A DNA stretch of 64,000 nt from Companilactobacillus huachuanensis (GTDB lineage Bacteria; Bacillota; Bacilli; Lactobacillales; Lactobacillaceae). Shown here piece by piece: positions 1 to 7,388 of the stretch (position 1 is the stretch's first letter; every line of letters starts with the position of its first letter). The translations under genes were made by a program, and so were the position numbers. The DNA lies in contig NZ_BJDF01000012.1 of NCBI RefSeq assembly GCF_005404815.1, forward strand, positions 1 to 64,000, read 5' to 3'. The notes under the pieces are model-generated. The model was given only the letters and a program-made list of their open reading frames with translations, was not told where the DNA came from and did no database searches.

Positions 1-211
1 AGAACTTTTTCAAAATAATTAAAGGCGTTTGGAAAAGCTATTAAGCTTGAATCCGTTGACGCCGTTGTCATCTGTCGCAACAACAAGATATATATTACCA
101 ATTAGATTAAGTGTGTGCAACCCTTTTTTACAAAAAAGTTGAATTTTTTTCAAAAGGTTAATCATATTTGGTGTTAATGGCTATCTTACTGCCTATTGAT
201 GGCTTCTGTAC

Positions 212-250
212 ACAAAAAAAGCACCAGAGATTAATTATCTCCAGTGCTTT
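212..250 (-). terminator. Terminator of the ltaS operon
   Basis: AAAGCACCAGAGAT and ATCTCCAGTGCTTT form a 14-bp stem with two mismatches. On the minus strand it is followed by a T run, just past the ltaS stop codon. Confidence 0.85.
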
Positions 251-253
251 CAT

Positions 254-2320
254 TTACTTGTCAGAACTTAATTCCGGCGCATCCGTTTGATAGAGATCAA
301 CCATTGACTTATTATCGTTCTGAGCCAATAGACTAGTCCCCTTCTCCTTTTGTGCCTTCTTAAGTGCTTTCAAGGCTGTACTCTTCTTATATGAGAAATC
401 CTTCTTGTTAACAACTGTAAAGCCAGGTAGCTTATGGAACCTCAAGAGATCTCCATTGATAACACGATCTGACAATGACAATTCTGTTGTTACACGATTA
501 GAGAGTTTTGCCTTCTCTTCTTTAGAAATCTTCTTATCAACTTTACCAGTCTTAGTATTATAGTAAGTTCCTCCGACCTTCGTTACCGTTGGCGAGACAA
601 AATTACCATTTCTAAATGCCACGACTTGCGAGTGCTCACTGGATAAGAGATCACTACCAAATTGAATCATATTCTTATTATCAATTCCAAGTAGATTCAA
701 TAATGTAGGAAGAACATCAATTTCACCACCATATGTATGGTTGATTCCGCCTTTTAGTCCGTCCATATGAATCATAAATGGTACACGTTGATACTGAGCA
801 TCATTAAATTCATTGAATCCTTTGATTCCAGTCAACTTAGCCATTGCTTTCTTATGGTTATTGGAAATACCATAGTGATCACCATAGAGTACGACCATAC
901 TATTCTTATCTAAACCAGTTTCTTTCAACCAGGCCATAAACTCACCGATAGATTGATCCAAGTAATGAGCTGTCTGAACATAACCATCAACAGTTTTATC
1001 GCCAGTATCAGTCTTTTCAATCGATTGATTCTTCTTATCAAGAGTATATGGATAATGGTTCGTAACAGTAATCAATTTTGCATAGAATGGTTGTGGCAAT
1101 TGTTCAATATACTGTGCAGAGTCACGCATGAAAATTTTATCCTTCATACCATAACCAACGTTATAACTCTTCTTTTCTTTATAGTAATTAGAACTGAAGA
1201 AATAATCATAACCCCATGATTTATAAGCATTATCACGATTCCAGAAACTTGGAACGTCCCCATGGAACGAGGCTGACGTATAACCGGCTTCTTGATCCAA
1301 AATTGCTGGAGCAGCCTGGAAGGTATTTGTCGTACCATCAGTAACCATGGCTGAACCTTCTGGCAATCCGAAGAGTGAGTTTTCAAGCATCAATTCCGCA
1401 TCAGCCGTCTTACCTTGGCCAACTTGGTTAAAGAAATTATCAAAGCTCAAGGTATCGTCTTCATGATAAATCTTGTTCAAGTTAGGAGTTACCTCTTCAC
1501 CGTCCCACTTATAGTCAATCATGAATTGTTGCAAACTTTCCAAATGAATGACAAAGACATTTTTACCTTTTGCAACACCTGTATATTCCACATTAGGCTG
1601 AACATAATTGTCCTTCATATATTTCTCTATTGAATTGATATCGGAACTCTTCGCCTGCGACTTAACAGCATTAGTCTGTGTGGTCTTAATCATATCGTAC
1701 ACATTGAAAACATTTAGTCCCAAGTATTTAACGATATAGTTATTATCGAAAGTTCTTGTCAAAAGTTGTGAACGGTCACTTTCGGCTAACGTTAAATTAG
1801 CACCAAATAGTAATACTGCTAGTGAACTAATCAAAACTGGAATCCTCCAGTTAAGACGCTTAATGTCCATTCTTATGACGTGAAAGGCTAGCAATAATAT
1901 CAGAATAATCACATCAATAAAGACCAAGAAATCAGTTGGTTTCACAATACCTAAGATACTCTTACCCAAGTTATTGGAAACAGATCCTGATCCTTTAATC
2001 AAAACCATTGTCAAGAAATCTGAGAATTCACGATAATACAAGATATTCGAGAACAACCAAACGGTATCCAAGAAATCAATTATCAGTAGAAAAATATATG
2101 ACTTTCTCCCTTTCATATACAATGAGATTCCAAACAGTAATAGCATGACTGGAATCGGATTAATAATCATTAAGAAAGTTTGAATCGAACCCTTAACACC
2201 TAAGTTAAACTTAGTTTCATAAGCATAAATAGTTTTAAGAGTATATAGCAATACAGCTAAGATCACAAAACCTAGCCTAGTATTCAAGAACTTAGAAATA
2301 CCCGTAGTAATACGCTTCAT
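254..2320 (-). CDS. ltaS: Lipoteichoic acid synthase (LtaS family)
   Basis: Polyglycerol-phosphate polymerase that moves glycerol phosphate from phosphatidylglycerol onto the glycolipid anchor at the outer face of the membrane. The 688-residue protein has about five N-terminal membrane segments (roughly residues 15-180) and then an extracellular sulfatase-fold domain. The segment GQGKTADAEL places the expected catalytic threonine at residue 305, and HLES holds the metal-binding Glu at 261. YGDHYG is a further sulfatase-type metal motif. The start codon shares its A with the stop of the upstream gene (TAATG), so translation is probably coupled. It is the last gene of a locus whose first genes make the glycolipid anchor. 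Length and motifs are normal for the family. Confidence 0.95.
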   Translation of the reverse strand: MKRITTGISKFLNTRLGFVILAVLLYTLKTIYAYETKFNLGVKGSIQTFLMIINPIPVMLLLFGISLYMKGRKSYIFLLIIDFLDTVWLFSNILYYREFSDFLTMVLIKGSGSVSNNLGKSILGIVKPTDFLVFIDVIILILLLAFHVIRMDIKRLNWRIPVLISSLAVLLFGANLTLAESDRSQLLTRTFDNNYIVKYLGLNVFNVYDMIKTTQTNAVKSQAKSSDINSIEKYMKDNYVQPNVEYTGVAKGKNVFVIHLESLQQFMIDYKWDGEEVTPNLNKIYHEDDTLSFDNFFNQVGQGKTADAELMLENSLFGLPEGSAMVTDGTTNTFQAAPAILDQEAGYTSASFHGDVPSFWNRDNAYKSWGYDYFFSSNYYKEKKSYNVGYGMKDKIFMRDSAQYIEQLPQPFYAKLITVTNHYPYTLDKKNQSIEKTDTGDKTVDGYVQTAHYLDQSIGEFMAWLKETGLDKNSMVVLYGDHYGISNNHKKAMAKLTGIKGFNEFNDAQYQRVPFMIHMDGLKGGINHTYGGEIDVLPTLLNLLGIDNKNMIQFGSDLLSSEHSQVVAFRNGNFVSPTVTKVGGTYYNTKTGKVDKKISKEEKAKLSNRVTTELSLSDRVINGDLLRFHKLPGFTVVNKKDFSYKKSTALKALKKAQKEKGTSLLAQNDNKSMVDLYQTDAPELSSDK

Positions 2321-3363
2321 TATTTTCGCTCCATAGATTTATTAGCAACTTGTTGTTCAATTTTCGGTTTCTTCGAAACAGCAATAATCCCTAAGAACAT
2401 CCCCAAATAATACGTAATAAATCTCCATAAAAACATACCCAAAATCAAACCTGAAGGAGAAGGTATAAATCCAGCAAATAACGTCTTGAAACTGAATTCT
2501 GCCCCACCTGATCCACCAGGGATTGGGAAGATTGAGACAATCATAACGATCATAATATGCATCACCAAAACATCGACGACGTTAACATGATCGCAATTCA
2601 ATGCCAGTAAAACAAAGTAGACTACGAAGTAATACAAGAATAGTTGCACAATTGTCAGTAATGAAGCTTTGATAACTTTTGCTTTCTCTTGCTTCAGTAC
2701 AAGACTCTCTTTATAGAAACTATCAATGTAATTCGTAGCTGACTGTAAAATTCTATCACGTTTTTCCTCTTTAAGAAAAAATAAAACCGGTTTCAAAACA
2801 ATTTGTACCATTTTTTTTGTAAAATCATAATAATACATGATCATCAACAAGAATGAAATGGTAACAACGTGTATGACCATCCCAAAAACTATCAAAGTCG
2901 CTAAGCCGGAGAAATGCTTAGCAACACTATTGAAACTAACCAACATCGCAACAATGAAGTTGACCAAAACCATTGCTTGATAAATAACAAACTTCATCAA
3001 CAAAACGGAACTAGCTCGTCCACCGTCAATTTTAGATTGCATCAAACCAACTAACTGTGCAGGTTGACCACCAGATGAAAACGGCGTTATAGCATTAAAC
3101 AAAGCTTGGAGTAAAGGAATACGGTACATTTCCCACCAGCCAAACTTACGATCTTCTTTCTTTTTTAAAAGCGTATGCAAAACTAAGGCTTCAACGCCAT
3201 ACGATAACATAATTGACAAAAATGCCACCGCTAGCCAGAAGTAGTTTAAACTCTTAAAAGTTGAAACTAAGGAACTGAAGTTGATTTTTCTAGCTTCCCA
3301 CCAGAAAATACCAACGCCTAATCCAATCATTACAAAAAGTGCAGCAATTTGTTTTCTACTCAT
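2320..3363 (-). CDS. Flippase-like / LPG synthase membrane domain protein (UPF0104)
   Basis: A 347-residue polytopic protein of the lysylphosphatidylglycerol synthase transmembrane family (UPF0104, related to the MprF membrane half), with about eight hydrophobic segments. The segments TPFSSGGQPAQ (around residue 95) and PIPGGSGGAEF (around residue 260) are typical of the family. It has no soluble aminoacyltransferase domain, so it is not a full MprF. It lies between the glycolipid glycosyltransferase and ltaS, with TAATG stop/start overlaps on both sides. Inference: it may move the glycolipid anchor or another lipid across the membrane. The family is clear; the substrate is not. Confidence 0.85.
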   Translation of the reverse strand: MSRKQIAALFVMIGLGVGIFWWEARKINFSSLVSTFKSLNYFWLAVAFLSIMLSYGVEALVLHTLLKKKEDRKFGWWEMYRIPLLQALFNAITPFSSGGQPAQLVGLMQSKIDGGRASSVLLMKFVIYQAMVLVNFIVAMLVSFNSVAKHFSGLATLIVFGMVIHVVTISFLLMIMYYYDFTKKMVQIVLKPVLFFLKEEKRDRILQSATNYIDSFYKESLVLKQEKAKVIKASLLTIVQLFLYYFVVYFVLLALNCDHVNVVDVLVMHIMIVMIVSIFPIPGGSGGAEFSFKTLFAGFIPSPSGLILGMFLWRFITYYLGMFLGIIAVSKKPKIEQQVANKSMERK

Positions 3364-4397
3364 TATTTATCCCGTTGTGCAATATTATATTGACTCGTAT
3401 AGAAATCATACCAAATTTTACTCAAATTTTCTTCTGAGTATTGATTAGTTGCTTCTTGAGACTTCTTCTTAAAATCATCCAGAATTGAACGATCATGGTT
3501 TGCCTTATTGATGAATGCATTCATATCTGCAAAACCATCTGCCTTTTGATAGTATCCGTCAATAATTGCACGATACAAGTCAAGATCACGTAAAAGCACT
3601 GGTGCACCACAGCTGAATGCTTCTAAAACAGACATTGGGAATAATTCATCAAATGAAGGCAATAGGAACAAATCACAAATATTATAGTAGTTTACTAAGT
3701 CATTTCTATCAACTATTCCTGTGAATTTCATATTGCTAGGAGCATTCTCGATCATATCTTTATAACGGTCGTATCCATCAGTAATTTTCCCAAATGAAAA
3801 GCCACCAGCCCAGATAAATTGAATATCTGGATTAGTCTGTGCCAACTTGTAGAAATCATCGACACCTTTACGTTCTTGAACTTGTCCATCACCAAAAACT
3901 ACGAATTTATCAGCTGGAATTCCCAACTTTTTACGAAAATCTGCTTTTTCTTCAGCAGTTTTCTCATAAAAATTCTCTGTTGAAACAAAGTTAGGAATAT
4001 ATTTGATTTTCTTACGATCCAAACCATGTGCAACCAATTTGTCAATAAACGTTGGATTAACAACAACAATCTGATCCATGCGCTTGTAAAAACTGATGAC
4101 ATACTTGTAAAAGACACTCTTAGCTGGTTCAGGTAATTTGATACTACCTTCCAATGTCTCAGGTAAAAAGTGTACGTAGCCAATCTTTCGACCACGTTTT
4201 TTAGAAAAAGTCGACAAGTAAAATTGAGGGTCAATTGTGTGATAGTGGCTCAAATCACTGGCATGATAATCATTTATCTTAATGTCAAATTCATCACTGA
4301 AGTGATCTTTCAACAAGCCAATCAATTCCTTATAGGCACTACCGACACCTTGGCCGGCCACTTTATCTGCAGATGAAAACATATTAATCTTAATCAT
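3363..4397 (-). CDS. bgsA: Glycosyltransferase GT4, diglycosyl-diacylglycerol synthase (BgsA/LafB type)
   Basis: Probable second glycosyltransferase of LTA anchor synthesis, adding a sugar to monoglycosyl-diacylglycerol at the inner membrane face. The N-terminus MIKINMFSSADKVAGQGVG matches the BgsA/LafB subgroup, and ELFPMSVLE is the GT4 E-x7-E signature. The start at 4397 is chosen because AGAGGAG lies 7 nt upstream; a longer reading to 4418 would precede this site and run deeper into bgsB. The product is 344 residues and its start overlaps the end of bgsB by 8 nt. Whether the added sugar is glucose or galactose cannot be told from sequence. Confidence 0.87.
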   Translation of the reverse strand: MIKINMFSSADKVAGQGVGSAYKELIGLLKDHFSDEFDIKINDYHASDLSHYHTIDPQFYLSTFSKKRGRKIGYVHFLPETLEGSIKLPEPAKSVFYKYVISFYKRMDQIVVVNPTFIDKLVAHGLDRKKIKYIPNFVSTENFYEKTAEEKADFRKKLGIPADKFVVFGDGQVQERKGVDDFYKLAQTNPDIQFIWAGGFSFGKITDGYDRYKDMIENAPSNMKFTGIVDRNDLVNYYNICDLFLLPSFDELFPMSVLEAFSCGAPVLLRDLDLYRAIIDGYYQKADGFADMNAFINKANHDRSILDDFKKKSQEATNQYSEENLSKIWYDFYTSQYNIAQRDK

Positions 4398-5589
4398 TCG
4401 AATACTCCTCTGGATCAATTGATGAATCTGAAAGTTTCTCCCTTATAAAGTAATCTTCGGACCGACGGTAGAAATCAAGAATAGAATTACCAAATCCATC
4501 AGATGAAATACCATAAAGTACCTTTTGACGGGCTTCACGGTCATCAAATGAATTGGGGTGATCGAGATACGTCTTGATTTTAGGTACTAACTGATCATCT
4601 TCGTTGAATGTTACACCAACTGAAGGATCAGTCAACAAGGCGTCTGTATATGGCGCGCTTCTAACAATAATCTTCGTGCCTGATGCAATCGCTTCAATAT
4701 ACGTCAATCCCTGTGACTCAGTATCACTGGAAGAAACAAAAATATTTGCCATGTGATAATAGGGTGAAATTTGATCATGCTCAACTTCGCCAGTAAAGAT
4801 AACATTATCACTAATACCAAGGTCTTTACTCATTTGGACCAACTCATCCATATCAGGACCATCACCAACAATTACTAACATAATCTTTTGATTATATTTC
4901 AAAAGCTCCGGCATCGACTTCAACATGTGATCAATTTTCTTTTCCAAAGCAATTCGACTCAACATTAAAATTACTGGAGTCTCTTCAGAGATACCTAGTT
5001 TTTCGCGTAAATTAGTCACATTGACCGGCTTCGTATACTCTGAGAGATCAACTCCTGTTGGAATAATAGAAATTGGTGTCTTTACATCGTAACGATCCAT
5101 CGTTTCCTTAACTTGTACACTTGGAGCAACCACTCCAGAAGCGTTCTTTAAGAATAAACGAGTCACTTGCTTAACATGATATGGTTTCAATAAGTGACCG
5201 TTCAAAACATAATGTAAATAATCTTCATACATTGTGTGATATGTGTGCACGAATGGAATCTTCAACTGCTTGGCAACAAACTTTCCAATCATTCCCAATG
5301 AAAATTCAGTCTGTGTATGGATAATATCCAATTTTAATTCTTTTGCTAAATCGACCGCATGAAACATACCACGGACAGCAATTCTTCTATCGGTAAATGA
5401 GATAAATGGCACACTAGTCAAACGAAAGATGTTTGGCTCAATTGTGTCCTTAGGCACATTAGGGTCAGTCGTAGTAAAAATGTAGACTGAGTGACCTTTA
5501 CGCTCCAAGTCATTTTTCAATGTCTGGATTGATGTAGCTACCCCACTCACTTGGGGGAAGTATGTATCGGTAAAAATTCCGATATTCAT
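4390..5589 (-). CDS. bgsB: Glycosyltransferase GT4, diacylglycerol 3-glucosyltransferase (BgsB/LafA type)
   Basis: Makes the first glycolipid, alpha-monoglucosyl-diacylglycerol, from UDP-glucose and diacylglycerol; this is the precursor of the LTA anchor. The N-terminus MNIGIFTDTYFPQVSGVATS is characteristic of the BgsB/alMGS group, and ESQGLTYIE is the E-x7-E nucleotide-sugar motif. The start at 5589 is chosen because GAGGAG precedes it; a GTG 18 nt upstream lies inside that ribosome binding site. The product is 399 residues. It is the first gene of the four-gene LTA locus, and a promoter with a palindrome lies just upstream. Confidence 0.88.
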   Translation of the reverse strand: MNIGIFTDTYFPQVSGVATSIQTLKNDLERKGHSVYIFTTTDPNVPKDTIEPNIFRLTSVPFISFTDRRIAVRGMFHAVDLAKELKLDIIHTQTEFSLGMIGKFVAKQLKIPFVHTYHTMYEDYLHYVLNGHLLKPYHVKQVTRLFLKNASGVVAPSVQVKETMDRYDVKTPISIIPTGVDLSEYTKPVNVTNLREKLGISEETPVILMLSRIALEKKIDHMLKSMPELLKYNQKIMLVIVGDGPDMDELVQMSKDLGISDNVIFTGEVEHDQISPYYHMANIFVSSSDTESQGLTYIEAIASGTKIIVRSAPYTDALLTDPSVGVTFNEDDQLVPKIKTYLDHPNSFDDREARQKVLYGISSDGFGNSILDFYRRSEDYFIREKLSDSSIDPEEYSND

Positions 5590-5609
5590 ATAAACACATC
5601 TCCTCACAA

Positions 5610-5630
5610 TACTCTATAGAGTAGATTATA
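5610..5630 (-). promoter_or_regulatory. bgsB promoter -10 box with adjacent perfect palindrome
   Basis: On the minus strand TATAAT (5625-5630) is followed at once by the perfect 14-bp palindrome TACTCTATAGAGTA (5610-5623), overlapping the expected transcription start. No good -35 box is visible. The palindrome may be an operator; the regulator is unknown. Confidence 0.5.
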
Positions 5631-5632
5631 AC

Positions 5633-5660
5633 AAAAAAATGGAGGAATCACTTCCCCCAT
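5633..5660 (-). terminator. Terminator of queT
   Basis: ATGGGGGAA/TTCCTCCAT hairpin followed on the minus strand by seven Ts, directly downstream of the queT stop codon. Confidence 0.8.
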
Positions 5661-5668
5661 CCTTCGTC

Positions 5669-6163
5669 TTATCTTATTAATTTGCTGAAATTTTTATTTT
5701 CCATTAAGAAATAGAACACTACTGCTCCAATAGCAACAACTACAAATTCACCAAAGCCAACTGTTACTAGATTTAACCAGAATGGCAACTTCAAAACGAA
5801 GTGCAATTCAGCGCCTACTATAATCCCATTCACGACGGCACAAACGACCGGCACAGTCCAAAGTAAACTGTTACGTGATGGAATTCTCGTAATAATCAAG
5901 CAAGCGACTGCTGTTGCTAAAGTTCCTAAGACAATATCGTACATCCCTAATTGAGCACTGAAAAGATTTGATATGAAACATCCGACAATCAAAGACCAAC
6001 TGAACTTATGATTGAAAAATGGCAATAACATTAAAATCTCCGAAACTCTAAATTGAATTTGACCATATGAAAAGGCCGAAATCCCTGGTGCAATCGTGAT
6101 AGCTACATAAAGTGCTGCTATCAACGCTAATTGGGTAATATCTCTTGTTTTTAAATTACTCAA
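5669..6163 (-). CDS. queT: QueT-type queuosine precursor transporter (ECF S component)
   Basis: Substrate-binding membrane subunit of an ECF transporter, predicted to bind preQ1 or another queuosine precursor and to work with the shared EcfAAT module encoded elsewhere. The 164-residue protein has five to six membrane segments. The stretch containing SYGQIQFRVSEILMLLPFF is diagnostic of QueT. The start is a TTG at 6161-6163, seven bases after GGAGG; there is no in-frame ATG upstream. It is a single gene with its own terminator. A preQ1-type pseudoknot overlaps the ribosome binding site, which agrees with the predicted substrate. Confidence 0.9.
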   Translation of the reverse strand: MSNLKTRDITQLALIAALYVAITIAPGISAFSYGQIQFRVSEILMLLPFFNHKFSWSLIVGCFISNLFSAQLGMYDIVLGTLATAVACLIITRIPSRNSLLWTVPVVCAVVNGIIVGAELHFVLKLPFWLNLVTVGFGEFVVVAIGAVVFYFLMENKNFSKLIR

Positions 6164-6170
6164 AGTAAAA

Positions 6171-6214
6171 CCTCCACTGTTTTAATTAATAGCAGGTTAC
6201 CAGTGCAAACTGCC
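6171..6214 (-). promoter_or_regulatory. Candidate preQ1-I riboswitch controlling queT
   Basis: On the minus strand a short stem (GCAG/CTGC) closes a loop with TTTGCA and GTAAC, followed by an A-rich tail TTAATTAAAAC and the ribosome binding site. This is the layout of the preQ1-I aptamer, including an unpaired C just before the 3' side of the stem. Loop bases CACTG can pair with CAGTG immediately before GGAGG, giving an H-type pseudoknot that would hide the Shine-Dalgarno sequence. The loop is about three bases longer than in the best-known examples. The leader further upstream (6215-6415) has GGCC/GGCC and GAGATTATTCTC hairpins but no other element I recognise. Confidence 0.55.
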
Positions 6215-6415
6215 TCTAATAGGTTATCTTATTTTCCCTTTGGCCGCAAGTTAATACCTTCTAGGCCGTCTACATGGATGAGAATAATCTCTTAATTAAC
6301 TTTATATTTGTTTGACTTCGATAGTCCTAAATATTTAAAGCAAATTATTATCAGTGATTTTTTACTATTGATCAGCAACATGCATTACTTGAACCCAAAG
6401 AAAGAATTAATTGAT

Positions 6416-6459
6416 AGAAAAAAACCACCGCAAGAAATTAACTTCCTGTAGTGGTTTCT
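6416..6459 (-). terminator. Terminator of the deoxynucleoside kinase gene
   Basis: AAACCAC and GTGGTTT arms with an inner GAA/TTC pairing enclose a short loop. On the minus strand a run of seven Ts follows. It also separates the kinase from the queT leader. Confidence 0.75.
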
Positions 6460-6483
6460 TTATTTATGTAAAAATTTTAATTA

Positions 6484-7131
6484 TTAATCTAAAGTACCAC
6501 GTTGACGCAATTGTTCATCGATCATATCAAGAACTTTTTGACGATCTTCAGGATTTTCAACAAAATCAAATTTGTCACCGTCAAGTTTCATCTTGGGACT
6601 GTAATCATAGTCATCATACCAACCGTCATAACGGTCAAGCAATTGGTGATAATATTCTGGAAGTGTTGGATCTTGCTCTGGTTGTTCGTATGAACGGCCA
6701 CGTTTTTCAATACGGTGAATCATTGTATCGTATGAAATATCCAAGTGTACCAACAAATCTGGAGCCTTTTTAGCTGCAGCAAATGGTAATTCTTGCATCA
6801 TGTTGTCAAGCAATTCATCGTAAACTTTAACTTCTTGTGGAGTTGCTCTTCCCATATCTGCATTCATATGGAAGAATAGTGAGTCTTCATAAATAGAACG
6901 GTCCAAAACATTGTTATCTTGTACCATAGCCTTCTTGATTGATTCAAAACGCTTGTTCAAAAAGTAAATTTGTAGCAAGAAAGCATACTTCTTAGGGTCC
7001 TTATAAAATAGTGGCAAAACTGGGTTGTTATCAACCTGTTCATAGAAAGCCTCTGTTCCTAAATGTTCTGATAATAACTTTGCCAATGAACTCTTACCGG
7101 CTCCGATTGCGCCGCTCAATACGATCATCAT
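6484..7131 (-). CDS. Deoxynucleoside kinase (dAK/dGK family)
   Basis: Phosphorylates deoxynucleosides for salvage, probably deoxyadenosine or deoxyguanosine. The 215-residue protein starts MMIVLSG and has a P-loop GAIGAGKS at residues 7-14, the LDRSIYED motif around residue 80, and an arginine-rich lid (RIEKRGRSYEQ) near residue 160. The start at 7131 follows GGAGGAG by four bases; an in-frame extension upstream has no binding site. Lactobacilli often carry two adjacent kinase genes, but only one is here. Substrate choice cannot be read from sequence. Confidence 0.88.
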   Translation of the reverse strand: MMIVLSGAIGAGKSSLAKLLSEHLGTEAFYEQVDNNPVLPLFYKDPKKYAFLLQIYFLNKRFESIKKAMVQDNNVLDRSIYEDSLFFHMNADMGRATPQEVKVYDELLDNMMQELPFAAAKKAPDLLVHLDISYDTMIHRIEKRGRSYEQPEQDPTLPEYYHQLLDRYDGWYDDYDYSPKMKLDGDKFDFVENPEDRQKVLDMIDEQLRQRGTLD

Positions 7132-7347
7132 TATTCTCCTCCATACCTCAATTAATTCTCTATTTGTAAAAAAAACAACATTCATAATAATATCACTTCT
7201 ATGCTACATATTGTATCATTTTTCAAAATTTCACAAGATATGGTAGCAGTTTCAAACTAGAAACTTCCTATTAGTAGGGTTTAGAAAAGAAAATTATTTT
7301 ATTAAAATTTCTGCTGTATCCCCCTTTTTTCTATTCAGCTTTCATTC

Positions 7348-7353
7348 TATAAT
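7348..7353 (+). promoter_or_regulatory. Likely -10 box of the LPxTG adhesin gene
   Basis: TATAAT lies 35 bases before the chosen start codon. The -35 region is poor, so the call is tentative. The rest of the 7132-7388 gap is AT-rich, with a weak dyad near 7246-7285. Confidence 0.4.
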
Positions 7354-7388
7354 TATATTTGTATTCAAATAGAAGGGGGATAATATTC

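Noticed and set aside
19-105. Protein-like frame on the plus strand at the window edge (AFGKAIKLESVDAVVICRNN ...)
   Set aside because: An in-frame stop at 16-18 precedes it and there is no start codon; it could be the end of a frameshifted gene, but too little is visible.
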